From Leptofilum sp965223285 (GTDB lineage Bacteria > Chloroflexota > Anaerolineae > Promineifilales > Promineifilaceae), in contig NZ_OZ244997.1 of the NCBI RefSeq assembly GCF_965223285.1, positions 5,642,001-5,706,000 of the forward strand: DNA of 64,000 nucleotides. Direction: 5' to 3'. This document shows, piece after piece, positions 39,694-49,300 of the stretch. Numbering within the stretch: the stretch's first letter is position 1; each line of letters begins with the position of its first letter. The notes below the pieces were generated by a model that was not told the origin of the DNA, did not search any database, and saw only the letters and a list, made by a program, of their open reading frames with translations. The position numbers and the translations under genes were made by a program.

Positions 39694-42000
39694 ATGCAGA
39701 ACGCACTATTTCTTGCACAAACGGTGACTGAGCGCGCCAGCTTGCCACTTATATGGTGGCTCGGACCAATTGGCGCAGTTTTGGCTCTGGTTTACGCTTG
39801 GTATTTTTATAATCAGGTAATGAAAGAGAGCGAAGGCACAGAAAAGATGGTTGAAATTGCCCAGGCAGTTCGCGAAGGCGCAATGGCTTATCTTAAGCGG
39901 CAATATCGTGCTGTTGGCCTGGTTTTTGCAGGCTTATTCGTAATTTTTATTATCTTGGCTTTGATTGAATTACAGAACCCAATTGTACCTGTTGCTTTTT
40001 TGACTGGTGGGTTTTTCTCTGGATTGTGCGGTTTCTTTGGTATGAAAACTGCAACCAATGCTTCAGCGCGAGCTGCTAATGCCGCACGAAATAGCCTTAA
40101 TGGTGGGTTACAAATAGCCCTCCGCGCTGGTGCTGTGATGGGTCTGGTGGTGGTAGGCTTTGCTTTGTTAGACATCACGGTTTGGTTTTTGGTATTGTAT
40201 TTCTTTCCTCCGGCTGAATTTATTCGGGAAGCCATTAATCCTCTGCCCCAAATTACGGCTACCATGTTGAGCTTTGGCATGGGTGCATCTACGCAAGCGT
40301 TGTTTGCTCGTGTTGGTGGCGGCATTTACACCAAGGCGGCAGATGTGGGTGCTGACTTAGTGGGTAAAGTTGAAGCGGGTATTCCTGAAGATGATCCGCG
40401 TAACCCGGCAACCATTGCCGACAATGTGGGTGACAACGTGGGCGATGTGGCTGGTATGGGTGCTGACCTGTACGAGTCGTATGCTGGTTCTATTTTGGCA
40501 ACGGCCGCTTTGGGAGTGGCTGCTGTTGTGGTTGGTGGTGCAACGTTATTTAATGGCCAGACGCCAACTGTACTCCAGCAGATGGACTTACAACTGAAAT
40601 ATATGGCGGCTCCTATTGTGATTGCTGCCATTGGTGTAGCCCTTTCCATTTTGGGGGTTTACTTGGTGCGTGCCAATGATGGTGCCACTCAGGGACAGTT
40701 GATTAATGCTTTAAGCCGGGGTTTATATGGCAGTTCAATAGGAATTGCCGTTTTGTCGCTACCAGTTGTCCTTATTTTGGAATTACCTAACGCCATTCAG
40801 GTGTGGGTTTCAATTTTGGTTGGCCTGATTGTGGGCATTGTTGTGGGGAAAGCAACAGAGTTCTATACCTCTCACGCTTTTCGACCAACACGTAATATTG
40901 CGGAACAAGCCGCCACCAGCCCGGCGACCTTGCTCATTGAAGGGCTAGCTGTTGGTATGGAATCCGCAGGAATTCCAGTTTTAGCCATTGTTATTGGCAT
41001 TGCTGTGAGCTTTTATTCTATGGGTGGCGTCGAAAACATTTCGATGGGCTTGTACGGTGTAGGTATTGCTGCAGTGGGTATGCTTTCTACTTTGGGCTTT
41101 ACCTTGGCCACCGATGCATATGGCCCCATTGCAGATAATGCAGGCGGTAATGCAGAGATGTCTGGCCTGGACCCGAGTGTGCGGGAGAAAACGGATCAGT
41201 TGGATGCAGTGGGCAACACGACCGCAGCGATGGGTAAAGGGTTTGCAATTGGTTCTGCTGCTTTGACATCGCTGGCTCTTTTGGCAGCTTATCTGGAGGA
41301 AATTCGCTTGTCTTTGACTTTACATGGCACTGGTGAAGCGTTGATGGTAAACGGCCGTTCCGTTGAAGTTTGGACAATGCAAGATTTCATGACATTCTAT
41401 AATGTCACTATCTTGAACCCTGCGGTTTTAATTGGTGTCTTTATTGGGGCAACAACAGCGTTTTACTTTGCGGCCATGACAATGCGGGCGGTTGGTCGTG
41501 CTGCAGGTGGCATGGTTGAAGAAGTGCGCCGGCAATTCCGCGAGTCCCCTGGTATCCTCCAAGGCACTGCTCGTCCAGATTATGCACGCTGTGTGGAAAT
41601 CAGTACGGCCGCTGCGCAAAAAGAGATGATCGCACCCTCTGTGTTGGCTCTGATTGTGCCTGTTATTGTTGGCGTTTTGTTTGGTGTAGCTGGTGTGCTA
41701 GGGCTTTTGGGTGGCACGCTGACTGCTGGTTTTGCTTTGGCAATAATGATGGCAAACGCTGGTGGTGCCTGGGACAACGCTAAGAAATATATTGAAGAAG
41801 GGCATCATGGCGGTAAAGGCTCTGAGGCACACAAAGGTGCCGTTATTGGCGACACCGTGGGCGACCCCTTTAAGGATACGTCTGGACCTTCGTTAAACAT
41901 TCTTATCAAACTGATGTCTATGGCCTCTGTGGTATTTGCTGGATTAGTGACCTTTTTTGGTGATGGCATTGGCCTGGTTTCTTTGTGGTTTGGTGGATAA
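39694..42000 (+). CDS. hppA: K+-dependent membrane-bound pyrophosphatase (H+ or Na+ pumping)
   Basis: A 768-aa protein with about 16 membrane helices that couples pyrophosphate hydrolysis to cation export. The substrate site is intact: DVGADLVGKVEAGIPEDDPRNPATIADNVGDNVGDVAGMGADLYES near residue 220, TDAYGPIADNAGGNAEMSGLD near 475, and the C-terminal IKLMSMASVVFAGLVTFFG with GDTVGDPFKDTSGPSLNILIK. The segment GNTTAAMGKGFAIGSAALT has Ala where K+-independent enzymes have Lys, indicating K+ dependence. Whether it moves H+ or Na+ is not decided here. The ATG at 39694 has GAGGAGG 13 nt upstream; the extended frame runs through the leader hairpin and is rejected. It recovers energy from PPi made by acs and ppdK. 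Confidence 0.96.
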   Translation: MQNALFLAQTVTERASLPLIWWLGPIGAVLALVYAWYFYNQVMKESEGTEKMVEIAQAVREGAMAYLKRQYRAVGLVFAGLFVIFIILALIELQNPIVPVAFLTGGFFSGLCGFFGMKTATNASARAANAARNSLNGGLQIALRAGAVMGLVVVGFALLDITVWFLVLYFFPPAEFIREAINPLPQITATMLSFGMGASTQALFARVGGGIYTKAADVGADLVGKVEAGIPEDDPRNPATIADNVGDNVGDVAGMGADLYESYAGSILATAALGVAAVVVGGATLFNGQTPTVLQQMDLQLKYMAAPIVIAAIGVALSILGVYLVRANDGATQGQLINALSRGLYGSSIGIAVLSLPVVLILELPNAIQVWVSILVGLIVGIVVGKATEFYTSHAFRPTRNIAEQAATSPATLLIEGLAVGMESAGIPVLAIVIGIAVSFYSMGGVENISMGLYGVGIAAVGMLSTLGFTLATDAYGPIADNAGGNAEMSGLDPSVREKTDQLDAVGNTTAAMGKGFAIGSAALTSLALLAAYLEEIRLSLTLHGTGEALMVNGRSVEVWTMQDFMTFYNVTILNPAVLIGVFIGATTAFYFAAMTMRAVGRAAGGMVEEVRRQFRESPGILQGTARPDYARCVEISTAAAQKEMIAPSVLALIVPVIVGVLFGVAGVLGLLGGTLTAGFALAIMMANAGGAWDNAKKYIEEGHHGGKGSEAHKGAVIGDTVGDPFKDTSGPSLNILIKLMSMASVVFAGLVTFFGDGIGLVSLWFGG

Positions 42001-42031
42001 TCCCACAATTCCAATAGCGTAATTTATTATG

Positions 42032-42062
42032 AGGCACGGCCGTTTACGGCCGTGCCTTTTTT
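42032..42062 (+). terminator. hppA terminator built from two ACGGCCGT palindromes
   Basis: AGGCACGGCCGT (42032-42043) and ACGGCCGTGCCT (42046-42057) form a perfect 12-bp stem with a 2-nt centre, followed by a run of six T. Each arm contains one complete copy of the window-wide octamer. Confidence 0.9.
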
Positions 42063-42151
42063 GTTAAGCAGCTCTTCATCCAGTTCTTGTTCAGCAAAAG
42101 AATCAGCTATAATATCAGCAAGACTTTCCGACAATCTGAACTGGAGACACC

Positions 42152-43189
42152 ATGTCAACTGCCGCTATTTACGTCCCCGCCACTGCCCATACTAAAACGG
42201 GCCATCCCGAAAACGAAGGACGCATCAACCGCATATTGCCGTTTCTGGAGCAAACGGGCATGTTGCCAGATTTGCACCTGCTGGAGCCAATCAGTGCTAC
42301 CATCAAACAACTGCGGCGCGTGCATGCACCTGCACTCATCGAACGTATAAGAGAAGTAGCAACAACTGGCGGCGGGGCGTTGGATCATGGGGATACTTAC
42401 GCCACGGCCCAAAGTTATAATCTGGCTCGGCTGGCGGCGGGGGCAACGATAACGGCCGTTGACCACATTATGACCGGGCGGGTAAAAAATGGGTTTGCGC
42501 TGGTTCGTCCACCAGGGCATCATGCCGAATTTGGTCGCATTAGCGGATTTTGCCTGTTCAACAACGTGGCCGCAGCAGCACGGCAAGCGCAGAAGGAACA
42601 TGGCGTCAAACGCATTCTTATTTTGGATTTTGACGTACATCATGGCAATGGAACGCAAGATATTTTCTATGACGATGACTCGGTAATGTTTATTTCAACA
42701 CACCTGTTTTTGCCACGCATGTTTTATCCAGGTACAGGCGATTTGAAAGAGTTGGGAAATGGGTTTGGACATGGATACACTGTTAACGTGCCGCTGATGC
42801 CGAATGTGGGGGATGTGGGGTACGGCCGTATCTTCAACGAATTTGTGCAGCCATTGGCACGCCAATTTAAGCCGGAGCTTATCTTGGTTTCAGCAGGATA
42901 TGATGCCCATTGGCAAGACCCATTGGCAATGGCAGGCTTGAGCCTGACTGGCTATGCTCAGATGTCTCGCCTGTTGGTTGAGCTGGCCGAGGAGTTGACA
43001 AACGGCCGTATTCTCTTCGTTTTAGAAGGTGGCTACCAGGTACAAGCACTCTCTTACGGCATTCTAAACACATTTTATGCGCTCACGGGTCAAGACCAAA
43101 TTGTTGATCCTTTGGGCTTCATGCCTCAAGAAGAACAAGACATTTCACACTTGTTACACCAGTTAAAACGGCATCACTTGATTTATTAG
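42152..43189 (+). CDS. Histone-deacetylase-family (HDAC class II-like) deacetylase
   Basis: A 345-aa zinc hydrolase. It has HPENEGRINRILPFLE at the N-terminus, RPPGHHAE near residue 120 (tandem catalytic His), LILDFDVHHGNGTQDIFYDDDSVMFISTH near 155 (Zn ligands Asp/His) and LVSAGYDAHWQDPLA near 250 (third ligand Asp). LEGGYQVQALSYGI supplies the late GGY motif. Bacterial members remove acetyl groups from polyamines, acetoin-pathway proteins or lysines. It may counter acetylation of enzymes such as Acs, but adjacency is not close enough to argue that. TGGAGA precedes the ATG by 5 nt. Confidence 0.93.
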   Translation: MSTAAIYVPATAHTKTGHPENEGRINRILPFLEQTGMLPDLHLLEPISATIKQLRRVHAPALIERIREVATTGGGALDHGDTYATAQSYNLARLAAGATITAVDHIMTGRVKNGFALVRPPGHHAEFGRISGFCLFNNVAAAARQAQKEHGVKRILILDFDVHHGNGTQDIFYDDDSVMFISTHLFLPRMFYPGTGDLKELGNGFGHGYTVNVPLMPNVGDVGYGRIFNEFVQPLARQFKPELILVSAGYDAHWQDPLAMAGLSLTGYAQMSRLLVELAEELTNGRILFVLEGGYQVQALSYGILNTFYALTGQDQIVDPLGFMPQEEQDISHLLHQLKRHHLIY

Positions 43190-43301
43190 GGGAAACTTTG
43201 CATAATATTTATGTAAATCACAAAAAGAGATTTGATGTACCCTGTCCATCTGAAAGAAACAGACGTACCGCTTTCTTTCGCAGTTCATTTGAGGCGAAAA
43301 C

Positions 43302-46300
43302 GTGACTTCGATTCTTTTACACGAATATGTCGAGCAGGTTGAAACCCTAATTGATGCCAACCGTCTGGTCGAAGCGGTTGAACATTGCCGCCATATTTTG
43401 CACCACTATCCTCGGCACATTGATACCTACCGTGTGATGGGCAAAGCATTGCTAGAGAAGCAAGAGTATGACAGTGCCAGCGATCTGTTTTTGCGCATTT
43501 TAGGTGCCGACCCCAACGATTTTATTAGCCATGTCGGGCTTTCCATCGTTTATCAAGAAGAAAGTCAATACGATCAAGCCTTGTGGCATTTGGAGCGCGC
43601 CTTCGAGATTCAGCCTTACAATGTGGCGATTCAGGGGGAGCTGCGCCAGCTTTACACTACAGAAACCGAAAGCCGCCCCGGTGTAATCCCCCTTACGCGT
43701 GGTGCCTTGGCCCGACTTTACATGCAGGGAGAGCTTTACCAGCAAGCTATTTCTGAGCTGCGGCGCATCTTAGCTGAGGAACCTGAACGGATAGATTTGC
43801 AGGTGCTTCTGGCAGAGGCACTATGGCGTGATGATCAGCGTATTGATGCTGAAGAAGTATGCTTAAACATTATGGAAGCGTTGCCGAATTGTATTGTGGC
43901 GAATGCGATTTTGGCTGAAATTTGGTTGCAGACAGGCCGCATTCCAGAGGCACAAAAATATTTGAAGCGGCTGCATGGCTTAACCTGGCAAACCCAAAAG
44001 TCGTTACAAAAAGAATCCATTGCGGGCCGAGCTTTTGTTACGGAGGGCGCGTTTCAACTACCAGAAAAGGCATCGCTGGAATTTTTAGAGACTGGCACGG
44101 TGATACCAGATGAACCGGCTCAACCTGCGGACGATTGGGTAGGGGAAGTGACCTTTGACGATGTGGCCGACGTTGCCGATGGCATGGACGATGTGGTCCT
44201 AGAACCAGAAAGCGGTATGCACAGCTATGATTGGTTGGCTGACATTGACGCCGCAGAAGGGGAAGATTCTGAGCAAAAGACGAGCGAAACCGATTGGTTT
44301 TCGCAGGAAAGTGCCAAAGAATCTCTCAATTTGACGACCAGCGAACTAAATGCGGATTGGTTGGCCGACTTACGTGGAGAGGAAACCGAGGAAGAAGAGA
44401 GTGGTTTCCAGCCGTTAGAAATGGGGTCTGATCCGGGTGAAGAAGCTGAAACGAATGATTCTGACTGGTTTGCCAATGAGGACGATATTTCTGACGAACT
44501 CTTTGCTGAGCTGGCCGATTCAACGGAGCTGTCCACCGAAGATACGGCCGTTGACACAGACCACGACTGGCTCAAAGACCTTGCAGAAATTGAGGGCGAA
44601 ACCAGCTCCGAACCCAGAGAAAAATCAGGCATCCAAATTGACGCTACGAACTTGATGGATAAAAACTTGATGGATTGGGACCAAATTGAAAGCGATCCCA
44701 ATATTGTGAAGGAACCTAAGACACCCTTCTGGCTGTCAGAAATGGCCGGCGAAGCAACGGAAGCGGTAGAACTAAATCCTGAAGAAGCATTAGATTGGTT
44801 AACTGAACCAGAAGAGATTGCTGAACTAGGGGCCTCAGACGAGCCTGAGGAACCTGTGGCGACAACTCAGGAAACTGAAGCTGAACAAGCTGACGTCCCG
44901 ATGGAAGTTGAAGATTCGTTGGATTGGTTAAGCGAGATACCAGATGAGGAAGCTGACGAAGCCGATGAAGCTGAAATTGCGGATGCATTGCTGGATGCAG
45001 CACCAGAAGCAGTTGAGGAATCTCTGGATTGGCTTGATGACGTCCCCTCGCCCGAGCCTGAGACAGACGTGGTGGATGAGTCGGTCGAGGATGAGGTTGA
45101 GGAATCTTTTGGTCCTACGGCCGTTCTAGACTCTGAGGAACAGGTTGACCTTCCTGAAATGCCAAACCTGTTGGATACGGATAGCCTGGGTGAGGCTGAT
45201 GATTGGTTGGCTGCCCTAACGGAAGGCACGATTGAGGAAGAAATTGCTTGGGATGAAAGCGAGGGCACTCAAAAAGCCGAAGAAATCGAGCTAGACGCCA
45301 CCACCGACGAATTGGCTGCGCTGAGCGACGCGGATGATTGGCTAAAATCAGCTTCTGCGGATTTAGATGCCATCCTTGAAGATGCGGACCGCGAAGAAGA
45401 AGAGTTCCCTAACCTCTTAATCCCCGACATGGAAGGGGCTGAGCTTGATGAAGTCCCAGATTGGCTACACACGGACACCTTAGACGATTCAGAAGAAGCG
45501 GAGACTGCTATGAGTAGTGAAAATGATCCCCAGGAAAAGCCACAGTCAGACGAACCGGAAGTAAAGCCTTCGGAAACGGCCGCTCAGGATGGTGATGAAG
45601 ATGCCCTGGACTGGTTGGCTGATCTGACTGCTGATGACGCAGATGCAGATGTACTCGTTGAGCCACCCATTGCCACCGAAGGGATGCCCAGTTGGCTGGA
45701 TGATGCAGGCCAGAAAGAAGGGGTAGAAGTGGTTGATGAATGGGATTCTGAGTCAGCCGATATTCCTGATTGGCTGCAAGAGCCGGTAGAGCTGTCTGAA
45801 TTGGACGAGGCTATTTTGGATGAAGCCGCAGAGACAGATGAAGTTGGATTAACTGGCTTGCTTTCCGAGATAGACATATCTGATGAGGCCGTTCCGATCG
45901 ATGATATGAATTCGCTGTTTTCAGATTGGGCAGATGAGGACGGGGATGGCAGCCTGACAGAATTGTTAAGTGAAATGAGTAGCGATGAGCCAGCAGTTGA
46001 AACGCAGGCGGCAGATTTAGATTTTGTAATGGATGCTGCTGATGAGGAACCAGAGCCTGCTGAATCAGTTGAAGAACCAGAAGAAGTTGGCCTGACGGGA
46101 TTGCTCTCTAACCTCTCGTTGGAAGATGAGTTAGAAGAGCCTGTTAAAGTGGATGAAGACGATTTCTTCTCTGGATTGTTGGCAGAGGCTGACGATGATT
46201 TAGGCGACCTTCTGGGTGATGATGGTGATGTGGAAGATATCGGCTTAACTGCAATGCTGTCTGGCATGGAATTGGAAGAGGATGATGCTGAGACAAAGGC

Positions 46301-49300
46301 CGTTTCTGATGAAACTGATGATGATTGGCTAACAGATGTCACTGAAGCGACCGATGATGACGACGATTGGCTTGCCGATTTAACCGAAGCCTCGGAAGCT
46401 GAGACTGAACCAGACGCCTCGCCCGAAGTGGAAGAAGCGGAAGCCGAGCTGGGGCTGACTGGAATGCTGGCCAATTTGTGGCCAGATGATGAGGAAGCAG
46501 TCGAAAGCGAGTTGCCAGAAATGGCGGTTTCCGATCCCACTGGGTCCGAACCGAGTAAGTTAAACAGTGACGAGCTTGGCCTAACTGAACTTCTGGCTGG
46601 CATCGATTACGCTGAGGATGCCATTGATTCACGGCCAGAGTTGCCAGAACTTGAAGAGCCAGTTGAACCATCCCTCACTGAGATTTTGGGTGATATGGAT
46701 GTGGTGTCTGAGCCAGAGGAGCCGGAGTTGGAAGAAGCTGGCCCCATCTCGGCGGAGGACACCACTTGGCTAACGCAGCTAGAGGCGGATACCGGTGCGC
46801 TCCAGGAGCAAGCCGATGATTTTGATATGGCGGAAGAGACTGGCCTGGATTGGTTAACGTTGCCAGACGAACCGGTAGAAGATTTACCAGTGGATGCGCC
46901 AGAAGAACCCGCCGCTTTGGATGAGCCAGAGGTTGTGGAAGAACAAGACAGCACGCCAGAAGATTGGGACGATGCCATGTCTTGGCTGGAAGAGCTGGCC
47001 GCGCAACAAGAAGACCCAGTGGCTGAACTGCCCAGCGTGGCTGAAAACATGCTCGACGAGGAGTTAGACAGCGGCGAACTGCTTCAGGCTGACGACATCG
47101 TTGCTGAGGAAGAAGCAATAGGTAGCACCGACTGGCTGGATGATTTAACCGGTGATGTGACCACCGCTTTAGATGAAGAGCTAATCGATCCTGAACTGCT
47201 GGCCGAAACCGGGGTGATGGCTGAGCCGCCGCAAGATAGTGACGAGACTGCCGTTTCTCAAGAAGAGGAAACGGATGCGGATCCGTTGGATGGGTGGGAT
47301 GACGATGGTGAAATGTCCTGGCTGGATGAGTTAGCTACAGATCAGCTGCCGGAAACGGCCGTTGATGAAGCGGAAACCACCCAAGAACCAGTTGACACTA
47401 CACTCTCAGAGGAGGATGGTGCTGGCTGGCTGGACGACTTGGTGGCTGATGATGCAGAAATCGTGCTGGAAGCCGACTTGCTAGACGACCTTCTTGGTGA
47501 TGTAGCGGACGAAGCGGAAACGGCCGTTGACGAAGCTGAAACAATCCCAGAACCGATTGATACCACATCAACAGAAGAGGATGATGCTAGTTGGCTAGGC
47601 GACTTGGTGGCTGATGACGCAGAAATTGCTTCAGAAGCCGATTTGCTAGACGATTTATTTGATGATGTGGCGGAGGATGTGGAAACGGCCGTTGACGACC
47701 CAGACATTGGCTGGCTAGATACCGTGATAGACGAGGCTGAAGACGAAGCCGAGGCAGTTGTGGAAGAATCTCTGGACGCTGCAACGCCAGAAGTTGTAGA
47801 TGATGAAGAATATCGGGTTACTGGCGTTACCGATGCCTTAAAAGCTGATGATGGCCTGGAAGAAGCCGAAGCCGATTTGGAAGAAGCGTTGGCTTGGCTC
47901 GATGAACTGGATGAAGAGCCAGAAGTTGAGCTGCTGGACGAAGCACCGCCCACCATTATCACGCCACCGGAACCGCATGAGTTACCTGAACCTGTGGTGG
48001 ATGAAGCGTCACCCGACACGGTGGTGTTGCCACCAGAGCCAGATGAATTAACCCTTGCTTTGGATCGGTTAGAGCAGCAAGTGAGAGATGAGGGTATAGA
48101 CGTGCCAGAAGCGGGCGTTTTCCCCATTATGCTCTCTGATGAAGAGCTAAATGCCGCTCTGGATTGGATTGAGCAGGGTGAAACGGAGCCGGAACAAGCC
48201 TCTGAATCTCTGGTTCCGGATGAACAAACTGAAGCCGCTGTTGAGTCTCTTCAAGAAGTAGAGGAGTCTACAGAAGACGATCTGACCCGAATGGCTGATG
48301 ATCCTGAAGCGTGGCTTGAAGATTTGCTGAGTGGCGATGCCGATTTAGATGTGGATATGGAGCCGCCACCCATCAAGCCAAGTGAAGACGCCGTGTTTGT
48401 CACGGACGACGGGGTTGAAGCTGAATTAGAAGATGTTGAAATTGCCGAAACAGATTTAGAAACGGCCGATTCTTTGCTGGAAGATGTGGCCCTGGAAGGC
48501 ATGCCCGATGACCCAGATGCGGCCGTTGCCTGGCTAGACCAGCTAGTGAGCGGGGATGATGCCCTAGACATCGAAATGGAGCCGCCGCCAATCAAACCCA
48601 GCGAAGACGCCGTTTTTGTGACAGATGACGCACCCGCCGAGGACGAACCACCAGAAGAAGCTGAGTTGGTTGCGGCTGAAGATGAATCAGAAACGGCCGT
48701 AGCAGATGAAGTAGACCTAGAGGACGATCCCGAAGCATGGTTGGAGCAAATGCTCAGTGACGATTTGGCGATGGACGTAGAGATGGAGCCACCGCCGATC
48801 AAGCCGAGCGAGGACGCGGTTTACGTGACCGAGGATGGTCCACCTATGGAACTTCCCGACGACGCATCAGAACCAGACGAGATCGTTGCAGCCCCTGAGC
48901 CAATTGCCGAACTGCCCAGCGACGAAATTGAAGAGGCCGCAACAGAAATCGGCGATATGGAAGATGACCCTGAAGCGTGGCTAGAGCAAATGCTCAGCGG
49001 CGATTTGGCAATGGACGTAGAGATGGAGCCGCCGCCGATCAAGCCGAGCGAGGATGCAGTGTACGTCACGGAGGATGCATCGCCAGAGCCAGAAGCTGCA
49101 CCAGAGCCTGAGGTTGTTGCAGAAGTAACTGAGCCGGCCGAAGACATCATTGCTGACGTGCCAGATGATCCAGATGAAGCGATGGCTTGGCTAGAACAGC
49201 TTGCTGCCCGTCAGGGGGCAGATTTGGCGGAACTGCCAACTGTAACAGACGCCTCTGATGTGGCGGATGAGCCAGCAATGCCTGACTGGATGGCCCAAGA

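Noticed and set aside
45584..46603. Long Ser-rich open frames on the minus strand opposite the acidic protein (also 44225-44701, 47342-48127, 48251-48802)
   Set aside because: They are the complement of GAA/GAT/GCT-rich codons read antisense, giving monotonous Ser/Ala strings. No ribosome sites or family motifs are present, and the plus-strand frame is uninterrupted over 2204 codons.
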